In this document: piece after piece, positions 56,101 to 63,600 of the stretch
Numbering within the stretch: position 1 is the first letter of the stretch
How the letters are laid out: each line of letters begins with the position of its first letter
From: Candidatus Rifleibacterium amylolyticum
GTDB taxonomy: Bacteria > Muiribacteriota > Ozemobacteria > Ozemobacterales > Ozemobacteraceae
DNA: 64,000 nucleotides
Direction of reading: 5' to 3'
Assembly (NCBI GenBank): GCA_009917695.1
Contig: JAACJG010000018.1
Span: 1-64,000 of the forward strand
Made by a program: the position numbers and the translations under genes
Notes under the pieces: generated by a model
What the model saw: the letters and a program-made list of their open reading frames with translations, nothing else
Told to the model about the DNA's origin: nothing
The model's database searches: none

Positions 56101-57386
56101 AGGTAAAATGGCGTGTCATCGCCAGCAAGTGTCGGAGCCGGTTTTGTGATCTTGATCGTTGGCGGAATAACCTTATGATACAGTGCAAATGCAGCCTTGA
56201 TGAGGCCGGCTGAGCCGGCAGCCGCCTTGGTGTGACCAATCTGCGATTTGATCGAGCCAAGCGCACACCATGGGCGACCGTTTTCGCTGCCGCCATAGAC
56301 TTCTTTCAAAGCGGTTGTTTCGACTTCGTCGCCAGCGCCGGTTCCTGTCCCATGTGCTTCGATAAGAGTGATGTCCTGTGGGGTGATGCCGGCCATATCA
56401 TAAGCGCGCCGGAAGGCTTTGGTCTGGCCAGTGGCGCTGGGCGCATAAATGGCTTTGCCTTTACCATCACTCGAACTGCCGACGGCGTTGATGCAGGCAT
56501 ATATTCTGTCACCGTCACGCTCAGCGTCTGATAAGCGTTTGAGCACGACCATGCCGATGCCCTCGCCGAGAATGGTGCCGTCATTGTCGATGCTGAAAGG
56601 TCTTGCCTGACCGGTGGCCGACAGTGCCGGAGTTTTGCAGAAGCACATATACATGAAAATATCGTTGAAAGTATCGACGCCGCCAGTAATGACCATGTCG
56701 GTCTTGCCGGTCCAGAGTTCGAGTGCCGCGTGGTTAACTGCACTCAAGGCGCTGCCGCAGGCAGCATCGACAACACAGTTGGTGCCGCCAAGATTGAGGC
56801 GGTTGGCAATACGACCGGCTGCGACATTGCCGAGAAGACCGGGGAATGAGTTTTCCTGCCAGCCGACATAGGCTTTGCCAATACTGCTGATTACTTCTTC
56901 GGTGATGTCGGCAGGTATCCCGGCATGACGCATGGCGTGGCGCCAGATCGGGTGCCCGAGCCTGGCTCCGAGTGGAATTACCATTTCAAGAGTGCCAGTC
57001 AGACCAAGAATTACGCTGACGTTATCGCGGTTGAAATCCCGGGCAGGGCCGTAACCAGCATCGTTCAGCGCGCCCTGGGCAACAACCAGGCCAAGCAGCT
57101 GCGATGTGTCGATAGCGTCAAGATCGGATGGCGCAATTCCCCATTCGGCCGGATTAAAATCTACCGGATCGAGAAAACCGCCGGTAGCAGTGTACACATG
57201 GTCGGGGCGCTTCTTGTCGCTGTCGAGATAATCAGCGGCTTTCCAGTGCGTGGACGGCACTTCGGTTATTGCGTCTACCTTTTCCTTGATGTTGGCCCAA
57301 TAATCTTCTACGGTTTGAGCTTTGGGAAACAAACAGCTCATTCCAACAATTGCCAGTGGTTCAAATCTTGGTTCTTTACGCTTCAT
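50196..57386 (-). CDS. PfaA-like PUFA synthase subunit (KS-AT-5xACP-KR-DH)
   Basis: Megasynthase subunit of 2396 aa. KS (about 8-450): Cys near 210 in VVDAACGSALSA, EAHGTGTGAGD, SIKSQIGH. Malonyl-type AT (about 560-870): FPGQGAQYPDMG and Ser in GHSYGE near 674. After a Pro/Ala-rich linker five ACPs each carry LGIDSIKRVEI, with phosphopantetheine serines near 1157, 1255, 1351, 1441 and 1535. KR: TGGARG near 1835 and Tyr near 2017 in QVDYSMANE. The C-terminal PKS-type DH has HVINGDPVLP (His near 2132) and DAAYQ (near 2301), so both catalytic residues are kept. AGGAAGG precedes the ATG. It is the first gene of the pfa-ole operon. The ACPs need a PfaE-type transferase encoded elsewhere. Confidence 0.94.
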   Translation of the reverse strand: MKRKEPRFEPLAIVGMSCLFPKAQTVEDYWANIKEKVDAITEVPSTHWKAADYLDSDKKRPDHVYTATGGFLDPVDFNPAEWGIAPSDLDAIDTSQLLGLVVAQGALNDAGYGPARDFNRDNVSVILGLTGTLEMVIPLGARLGHPIWRHAMRHAGIPADITEEVISSIGKAYVGWQENSFPGLLGNVAAGRIANRLNLGGTNCVVDAACGSALSAVNHAALELWTGKTDMVITGGVDTFNDIFMYMCFCKTPALSATGQARPFSIDNDGTILGEGIGMVVLKRLSDAERDGDRIYACINAVGSSSDGKGKAIYAPSATGQTKAFRRAYDMAGITPQDITLIEAHGTGTGAGDEVETTALKEVYGGSENGRPWCALGSIKSQIGHTKAAAGSAGLIKAAFALYHKVIPPTIKITKPAPTLAGDDTPFYLPDRIRPWITDDAKPRVAAISALGFGGSNFHVVVSEYGTDKRVDDWKRGAELITISGKTSTEIENRLVKLSDCKNANQLRRFAAESRRDFNADDNCRLAFVIESVGDIEKLLTDITGNLAKKSDAFNLPSGVYYSTGKHTGPIGVIFPGQGAQYPDMGLDLVCGTQPAFSAFIEANHAIGKLDAQGNRLVDYVFPRPTYDAEKDKFNDEKLRATDIAQPAIGAIALGHYRSLETFGLRADGFAGHSYGELVGLCAANAFDNATLARLSRKRGELMAQGSGDRGGMIAVAADRTFVKEVIAEEKLDLVVANHNSPQQVVLSGKTSEIERSREVFKARKLRATVLNVAGAFHSKFVADAAEPFHAFLADQKIKKPSVPVYANTTAAPYPGDTAEIKKLLGFQLANQVRFVEIIEKMYADGIRTFIEAGPGGKISSLVKSILEGRESSIIAVDSSAGKRSGYNDLARVLAQLSALGYKLNINLWQDGENWLANQPAAGKAKLTFPVCGANYKSPAHLKFLEELAKPATVKLSTAKPAPAQPAAATPAACPAAAVSTPAPVAAQPKYQQTAPQPAVQPTTVAPANADALRVSRETLSALQQLQQQTADLHRRFLEGQETAQKTIMTLISGQRPAMSQVQAPAPMVHTQAAPVYQQPILQPAPVVAARPAAAPAPVAAPVAPAKPLAAPAPVPAPAAASSRIQPVLLEVVSEKTGYPVEMLNLDMDMEADLGIDSIKRVEIMSAMQERLPEAPVVQPDQLGKLRTLTQILEYLGSNSAAPAAASAPARAGSVPAADTSRIQPVLLEVVSEKTGYPVEMLNLDMDMEADLGIDSIKRVEIMSAMQERLPDAPVVQPDQLGKLRTLTQILQYLGSNAAPAAASAPATAASGHAAASIKPVLLEVVSEKTGYPVEMLNLDMDMEADLGIDSIKRVEIMSAMQERLPDAPVVQPDQLGKLRTLAQILEYLGSNAAPAPAATASGHAAASIKPVLLEVVSDKTGYPAEMLNLDMDMEADLGIDSIKRVEIMSAMQERLPDAPVVQPDQLGKLRTLAQILEYLGSGSPAAQPAAAVPAGAPANAAINGVLLEVIADKTGYPTEMLNPEMDMEADLGIDSIKRVEILSAFQERVPDAPVVQPGDLGKFRTIAQILEYLNAGSAPASAQTKPAAASPVPAAKSEQPASEPEFFPLRRTVLRAYETGSEPAAPIKNFKKGDSLIVVDDGFGLAEAVCNQFASAGFKPCRVKMADVGNAKFLKDIKGFVLIAPLPEKASHNLWDKSSEEWLKDCFMATQKAGMAIRDNGNGLIVTVSRMDGAFGLESPTRTFDPVQGGLAGLSKTIKHEWPEMTVRAIDLDYRFKDASGAAEKLVREILQEGPIETGLTRSCRYGLREVEEPVDMQAQTTILHPGETVVVTGGARGVTAETAIAIAQRYKTNMVLIGRSPEPKPEPAWLAGVTAEAAVKQAIMANIGRKITPKELEGEFRSAMANREVLNNLERIRNCGVKAFYYSADIRDADDTAKVIDRARSESGAISALMHGAGVLRDRRIEDKTRDQLDDVIDTKVAGLRNLLLATVKDEIKAIILFSSFSGRFGRTGQVDYSMANEVLNKAAHKLRIIRPDARVHSFNWGPWDGGMVTPALRNVFLAEGIGLIPLREGAQQPVIELSQPSANAVEISIIGEITSVEAPPPGKKFDRVFDFELNLKENTWLKDHVINGDPVLPMAVAAELLANAATLRNPGLQFAGYDDLRVLKGVVLKSSSLSLSLYASRPQKNNEGFGVTCEIRSMVEGRELTNIRAEILLTDSLPTKVPAVTPADAHLVYPDSINEAYKTHLFHGEFLKAIQSVEGWSENGIVARSATALDPAAWFARPPMLRWHTDPLVVDAAYQLMILWTEQACGAPSLPSFARRYRQYAASYGSKPVTISAHTRRSGAAMAAADIDFIGADGKLVARIEGYECTMNENLRNAFKLRSVAGAEK
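52660..54015 (-). repeat. Five tandem ACP-coding repeats
   Basis: Units of about 270-295 bp encoding acyl carrier domains. The four inner-to-upstream copies are almost identical at protein level over about 75 residues, and the most downstream copy (ACP5, around 52660-52880) is the most diverged. Near-identical repeats such as these recombine and can change copy number. Confidence 0.9.
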
Positions 57387-57426
57387 GCCGACCTTCCTGT
57401 GTGGTTCAGAATCTAAATAACATCAC

Positions 57427-57447
57427 TATGACCGCCACCCGGTCATA
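57427..57447. promoter_or_regulatory. Perfect palindrome upstream of pfaA
   Basis: TATGACCG (57427-57434), 5-nt gap, CGGTCATA (57440-57447), ending 41 nt upstream of the pfaA ATG. It has the size and symmetry of a dimeric repressor site. A weak promoter on the minus strand (ATGACC, 17 nt, CATAGT) would place the palindrome between and over its boxes. No regulator gene lies next to it. Confidence 0.5.
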
Positions 57448-57575
57448 GGTCATGCCGATAGAAATCTGCTGTGAACCTTTGTTTGCCGGGCGCCAGTAAT
57501 GTTCCGGTGCCATTTATTTGGCCAACATTGTAACATGAGGTAGCAGATTTTACGAGCAATATTTACTCGATCAGA

Positions 57576-57604
57576 TTGCGCGACTTCATACTCTCGGCTA
57601 ATAT
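57576..57604 (+). promoter_or_regulatory. Promoter of the LprI-like gene
   Basis: TTGCGC (57576-57581), 17-nt spacer, TAATAT (57599-57604), 37 nt before the ATG at 57642. Confidence 0.45.
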
Positions 57605-57641
57605 GGTCAAATTGGTAAAAGAGTGTTATCTGGAGGAAAAC

Positions 57642-58076
57642 ATGAGATTTTATGCAGTGATGCTGGCTTTGTTTCTATTTGTGACAACGGTTTTCGCTCA
57701 GTCTGACGATTTCATCGAAAAAACGCATCCGATCGATATCACTGTGAACCAGCTCATGGAAGCTGACGAAAGCACCCATGGCCAGATTCAGGCACTCGCC
57801 AAAGGTTACGAACTCTGGGATGCCGAGCTTAACAAAGCTTATCAGGAGCTTATGAAGGCCTACGGAACCAACGATAAGCTGAAAGCGACACTGAAAGAAG
57901 CGCAACTTGCCTGGATCAACTACCGCGACGCTTCATTCAAGCACTTCGCAGCCGTCTGCGAAAGTAAAGACGGCTCGATGTACCGCGTTTTTCTTGCAAG
58001 CGACCGTATGGAATTTGTCAGGGCGAGAACTCGTGAACTGAGAGTCATGTATGGCTCATTTACTGAGACGAACTGA
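57642..58076 (+). CDS. LprI/DUF1311-family secreted protein
   Basis: 144 aa from the ATG at 57642, which follows GGAGG; the frame open upstream lacks such a site. A signal peptide (1-19, ending VFAQ) precedes a helical domain with the family signature: LNKAYQELMK, then LKEAQLAWINYRDASFKHFAA. The family includes LprI, reported as a lysozyme inhibitor in mycobacteria. The single Cys (in AVCESKDG) lacks the usual partner, so no disulfide is evident. It is divergent from pfaA. Confidence 0.82.
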   Translation: MRFYAVMLALFLFVTTVFAQSDDFIEKTHPIDITVNQLMEADESTHGQIQALAKGYELWDAELNKAYQELMKAYGTNDKLKATLKEAQLAWINYRDASFKHFAAVCESKDGSMYRVFLASDRMEFVRARTRELRVMYGSFTETN

Positions 58077-58181
58077 TCGAATTTGCTAAAATATTGTATT
58101 TTTGGGTAATTGTGTTTAACATTGTCATACTTATTGGCAAAACATCGGCTTTAGCATAATACATGCCCCGGAGATACAGTA

Positions 58182-60530
58182 ATGAAAACTAAGATTGTTC
58201 TGCTGGTTCTAACCTTTTCTTTGATTTCTGCCTGCGCTTACTGCAGCGCTCCTGAGATAGTCCCTGACAAATCACGTTTTATAAGAATCTGGCACGATGA
58301 CAGCAGCATGCCGCATGTCGTTGCCGATGACCTTTATGACGCTTTTTACGGTTACGGCTATTGTCTTGGCCGAGATCGAATGTTTCAGCTCGAGGTATTG
58401 CGGCGTTCGAGTGCCGGTACCCTCTCTGAGGTCTTCGGCCCGGATTATATAGAAGTTGATTTTATGGCGCGTCGTGATCGGGTCGATCCGGCTGAGATAA
58501 CAGCTGGGATTGAAAAGTGTCCGGCCGATTTCAGGCAGGCTTTAACCGCCTTTACCAATGGAATAAATCGGGCGATAGCTGATGGGCGCAACGGCAGATT
58601 CAAGCTCGAGCCGGCTTTTGCGATGGCCGGAATCGAGCCCGAGCCGTTCACGCTTCTACAGATCATCGACATCTTTGCCGGAACCATGGCCGCCCGCTAC
58701 AATGATTTCACCATGGAACTCGACAACCTGCATCTGCTCAACAGTCTGGTTCGTAAATACGGCGCCAGAACCGCATCTGAGGTTTTCGAGGATGTCGTGT
58801 TTTACGAAGACCCCGAGATATACACAACTCTTGGCGATATGCCTTTCTTTAAACCGGGTTTCCGCTTTTCACCAAGAACAAGTCCAGCCAGCAGTTTCAC
58901 CGCTCCGACACATTCGCCGACTCTGCAGACGCAAAAACGCAATCGACTGCTCAAGGCACTCGGAGTTCCCGACAAATCCGGCAGCTATGGTGCTGTTCTC
59001 AGCCTGCTTGCTCGGGGCGAAAAAAAGGCCTTGCTGTATGGTGGCCCCCAGATGGGCTATTTCAAGCCCTCGGCTGTATATGGAATCGGCCTGCACACGC
59101 CTGAATTCGATATTGTCGGCACCACCCCGGTCGGTTACATCGCCCTGATGTTCGCAACCAACCGCAATATCAGCTTTACCTCTACCGCCGGCGTCGGCAA
59201 CCTCGTCGATCTTCTCAGTCTCAAGGCAAATCCGGACGATCCGAACATGCTGATCGTTGCTGGAGACCGGCTGCAAATGGTGCGCAGAACCGAAGAAATC
59301 ATAGTCAAAGGCCAGCTGAAACCGGTGGTGCGAGAGATCATCGACACTGAACTCGGGCCGGTCATGGCGGTTGAAGGTGATACCTTCTACGTTAAACAGC
59401 GCGCCTGGAAAGGCCACGTGGTAGAGTCTTATGCCGCCTGGTTTGCCTCGACCTTCTGTGACAACCTGCAGGACTGGCTCGCAGCTTCAGATCGCAATTC
59501 TCTTTCAATCAACTGGCTTGCAGCCGACCGTGAAGGCAACATTGCTTTCGTTCATTGCGGTCTTGGTAAAAGCCGCCGCAGCTTCGGCGACGACCGGCTG
59601 CCGGTCAGCCAGCCGACAGCTTTCGTTACCCCAGAAAAACGCCTGGCTTCAATGAATCCGGCCAGCGGCTTCTATGCCAACTGGAATTGTCCGCCGGTAA
59701 AAGGGTACCGCAACGGCGACCTGCAGACCAACTGGGCTGCTGACCAGCGCACTCGCTATCTTGCCGACCATCTTGCGGTTAACCACCAGAACTGGTCACT
59801 CGAATATCTTACCCAGCTCGAACGCGATATTGCCTTCACCGACCAGCGCGCCTGGTTTTTTAAAGACCATCTGCTCTCTCAGATCGACGAAAACCGGCTT
59901 ACGCCTCTGGCAAAGCGAGCTTTTATCCAGATGCGCGACTGGAACGAACTGCTCACCGACCAGGACGCGGATGGCCATTACGACGACAATGGCGCCGGCA
60001 TTTTCGACCTGTTCTTCAATGCTTTATACGCTAAACTACTGGCCGAAAAGCTCGGTGATTTTGCCTGGATGTCATCCTCAGATTCAACCTGGACCCAGTC
60101 CAACCTGCTTAAAAAAGCACTTTTTGGTCAGAGCTGGCATGATTATCTTGCCGGCCGCGATGCCAGGGAATTTGTGACCGAAGTATTCGAGAATACCGTT
60201 AAGTCGGCTGTGGGCAAAAGTGATAAGCTGCCAGAATTTGCAGTTAAACCGATGGAATTCGCTCCAGTAAACCATGTTGGCGCGCCAACCATGAACAGCG
60301 TTGCCTCGTGTACCCCTTTCATGAATCGTGGCAGCGATATTCAGCTGGTCGAACTGAGCCCTGCCGGCATAAAGATTCTGGGCTGCACGCCGCCTGGCAA
60401 TGCCGCCTCCGGCGAAGCCGCCGAGAATCAGATGCGTGACTTCAAAGCCTTCAAATTCAGCCCCCGCCCGCTCTATCTCAAAGATGTCAAAGCACTGCGC
60501 GGCCGCTACATGGTGATCAAGACCGAATAA
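58182..60530 (+). CDS. Penicillin-acylase-family Ntn hydrolase
   Basis: Exported amidase of the penicillin acylase / acyl-homoserine-lactone acylase family, 782 aa, normal length. The signal peptide ends LISAC, a possible lipobox with Cys18. The alpha chain has MPHVVADDLYDAFYGYGYCLGRDRMFQLEV. The beta chain should start at the Ser nucleophile after autocleavage; the best candidate is Ser268 in DKSGSYGAVLSL, where the family usually has G-SNxW. TSTAGVGNLVDLL and later YANWNCPPVKGYRNGD correspond to conserved beta-chain blocks. Substrate unknown; the group covers beta-lactams, AHLs and N-acyl amides. Activity should be tested because the residue after the Ser is Tyr instead of Asn. Confidence 0.88.
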   Translation: MKTKIVLLVLTFSLISACAYCSAPEIVPDKSRFIRIWHDDSSMPHVVADDLYDAFYGYGYCLGRDRMFQLEVLRRSSAGTLSEVFGPDYIEVDFMARRDRVDPAEITAGIEKCPADFRQALTAFTNGINRAIADGRNGRFKLEPAFAMAGIEPEPFTLLQIIDIFAGTMAARYNDFTMELDNLHLLNSLVRKYGARTASEVFEDVVFYEDPEIYTTLGDMPFFKPGFRFSPRTSPASSFTAPTHSPTLQTQKRNRLLKALGVPDKSGSYGAVLSLLARGEKKALLYGGPQMGYFKPSAVYGIGLHTPEFDIVGTTPVGYIALMFATNRNISFTSTAGVGNLVDLLSLKANPDDPNMLIVAGDRLQMVRRTEEIIVKGQLKPVVREIIDTELGPVMAVEGDTFYVKQRAWKGHVVESYAAWFASTFCDNLQDWLAASDRNSLSINWLAADREGNIAFVHCGLGKSRRSFGDDRLPVSQPTAFVTPEKRLASMNPASGFYANWNCPPVKGYRNGDLQTNWAADQRTRYLADHLAVNHQNWSLEYLTQLERDIAFTDQRAWFFKDHLLSQIDENRLTPLAKRAFIQMRDWNELLTDQDADGHYDDNGAGIFDLFFNALYAKLLAEKLGDFAWMSSSDSTWTQSNLLKKALFGQSWHDYLAGRDAREFVTEVFENTVKSAVGKSDKLPEFAVKPMEFAPVNHVGAPTMNSVASCTPFMNRGSDIQLVELSPAGIKILGCTPPGNAASGEAAENQMRDFKAFKFSPRPLYLKDVKALRGRYMVIKTE

Positions 60531-60695
60531 AAATCTCTGTCAGTCACCAGACTCGACGGCAAAATCTTTCCTGATCAAGATTGCGAACTCGAACTCGATA
60601 GCGATCGAAGAGGGTAGTTTTTGCTGTCTGGCAAAAATAGACAGTGCTGCCAAAAAGTGCTATTGAGATAGTATAGACTATAGATGGAGGGGCTT

Positions 60696-63600
60696 ATGAT
60701 TGAAGATTTTTCTGGTATTTCTACGTATGATCAGGGCATGGTTCCGCTCAACACCTGGGACCAGATTATCGGCAAAATCGTCGCATTACGTGAAGAAACC
60801 GACACCGAAAAACAGCTGGCAATAATCACTGCGGTGCTGGTAAACATAAGATTGCTCGACAAAGAAGATAAAATCTACGATCGCCGTGACCTCAAAGAAA
60901 ATATCGACACCATCTATCAGAGGATCCTTGACGAAACCAGACAGACACTTACCCGCAAGAATGAGCCATCGAACGAATATATCTATTATTTTCGCGAACT
61001 CCTTAAAAAACTGCCGATACGCAGTGGTGGCATAGATCTGATCGGCGATATCAGAAGCGCCGCCGAATATTTTGAGGAAGGGCGCAACGGCAGTGATCCG
61101 CTGATGTCTTTTGCCGGCGATCTGCGCAAAGAAGTTCACCGAAAGCTGTCACCACGTATTCTCGAAAAATACATCAGGCCATATCTGCAGCTGGTCAAAC
61201 ACAATAACAGCGAACCCATGCACAATGCCGGCTACATGGTCGTCGCCAGCCGTTTTGACGCGAAACATGAGGACGCAAAATTTATCGAACTGGCAGAAGA
61301 ACTCGAAGAAAAGCTTTCCTATCTCTGGGATTACGAAAAGGGCGATATCACTGCAGTTAAAAAGAATCTCGAAAAGCACCTCGATCTCTTCGAAAAGTGC
61401 TTTCTGCGCCGCGAAATGCAGACTTTTCTCGATATCAGCACCGCCCAGCATATCAGCAACACCGACAACCTTGTCGACTGCCTCAAGCGCCTGGGCAGCT
61501 TCAAGACCATGCTCAAGAAGTCGTATTTCGAAAAGCGCATCGAGCTTTTCGATTATCTCAACCTCGACCTCGACATTGGGCGTCTCGTCTTCATTTTCAC
61601 CAACGACCTTACCAACAGCCATTATGAGACGGTCACCTTCGGCAATATCAAGAATTGCATTCTGCTGGTCAAGGAACTCATCGTTCTGCTCAGCATCAAA
61701 GGCATTCTCGCTGACAAGAGCGAAAAATTCATCAAAGAACTCAACGCCATCTACGTGATGGAAACCGTCGATATTCTCAAGACCAAACGCCTGTTTCAGA
61801 ATATTTCGATCGAGCTGCAGCAGTTTATGAAAACCAATATTTTCCTGCGGCTGAGCCAGATGCTCAATAACGTGCTTGAGGCTTACCAGGTGCCGACTTC
61901 GAACCTGTCGCCGATCAAAGACCGTTTTTTCAACAATTTTATCAGAACTACCGAATTTCATGCGGTCAACGAGTTCGTCGAAAAGATCATCATGTTTCTC
62001 AATCGCGAACTTGCCAGCAAAAACGCTGAAAACAGCCTTTATGGCAAATATCGTCTGAATGAAATGCCGGTGGTTAAAGGCAATTATGATGCCTTCATCG
62101 CTACCACCTGGAGCCCGACACCAGATTCAGTTCGCCCGTTCCTGGGCGGCAAGGGCAACGGCATCATTGACATGAAAAATCTCGGCATCAATATTCCGCC
62201 GGCATTTATCCTTGGTTTGCCGATCTGCCGCGAAATCGACGATTCAGAAGCCGATCAGAGAGGCTTTAAAGAAGCAATTCGTAAGTATCTCAGCCAGCTC
62301 GAAGATAAAGCCGTCCGCAAACTCGGCGACACCGACAAACCGCTGCTGGTTTCGGTGCGGTCAGGAACCACCATTTCACTGCCCGGTTCCATGTGCACAA
62401 TTCTCAACGTCGGTCTGACGCCGGCAATCAGACAGAGTCTGGCAAAACAGCACGGAGATAACTTTGCTGACAGTATCTATCTGAGGTTTCTGGTCAACAC
62501 TCTGGTTGCGCTAGAAGTGCAGGCCAGTCCTGAAATCAGTATTGAAGCGGCTGAGCAGAAAGTCAGCGAACAGCTCGGCGAAGGATTTCTCAAAGATCCA
62601 TTTGAACAGCTGGTGAAATGTATCGAGCTGGTATTCGCTTCGAGCCGTTCTCAGAACGTCAGAGATTATCTCAAAGAACTCTCGATCGATCTCGTTTATG
62701 GCACTGCCGTTACCATTCAGCAGATGGTTTTCGGCAACAAGAGTGCAAAAAGCATGAGCGGTGTGCTCTTTACCCGCAATCCGATCAACGGCGACAATGA
62801 GATGTTCGGCGAATTCCGCGAAATGACGCAGGGCGAAGATGTTGTCATGGGCAATATAATCACCCGCAACATCGCTACTATTCCTGAGCCGATCAGGGCA
62901 GAACTGGCAAAATACAAAAACATTCTCGAAAGAGAGCTCAAGCACGATCTCGACATTGAATTCACCGTCGAAGACGACCGCCTCTATCTGTTGCAGACGC
63001 GCCGCGCCACTATCAGCACCTATGCCAAACTTGTTGTCGATGTCGATATGCTGAAAAATGGCATTATCAGCCTCGAAGAATTCAAAGGTCGTATCGAAAA
63101 AATGTGCGCGACCAACGCTTTTATCTCGGTGCCGCGAGCGGCAGACGGAGTGCGCGAATGGAAGCCGCCGCTGATCGCCGGTGTTCCCATCAATCACGGC
63201 ATCGCCTGCGGAACTCTGGTTCTGACCCTGGAGAAGCTCGAAGAAATCAAGGCCAATCGCGAAAATATCATCTATTTCGCTCAGAATACCAAGCCCTCTG
63301 ATTTCTATATCATGAACAACTCACATGGCATCATCACGATTTATCCCGGCCGCACCTCGCACGCCGCCATCACTTCGATCACTCTCAACAAGCCCTGCGT
63401 CGTTGGCTGCTCGACGGCGGTGATCGATCTCGAACAGAAAACCGTGACATTCAGAGGTGAAACCGACGTAGTAGTTAAAGAGGGTGAGCTGATAACGCTC
63501 GACGCCAATGGCGGTTACGTCTATCGCGGTACAGTTCCGCTTTCCAACAGCTTTATCAGAACCCATGACATTCTCGACTCGATTCGCAAACTGACTTCTG

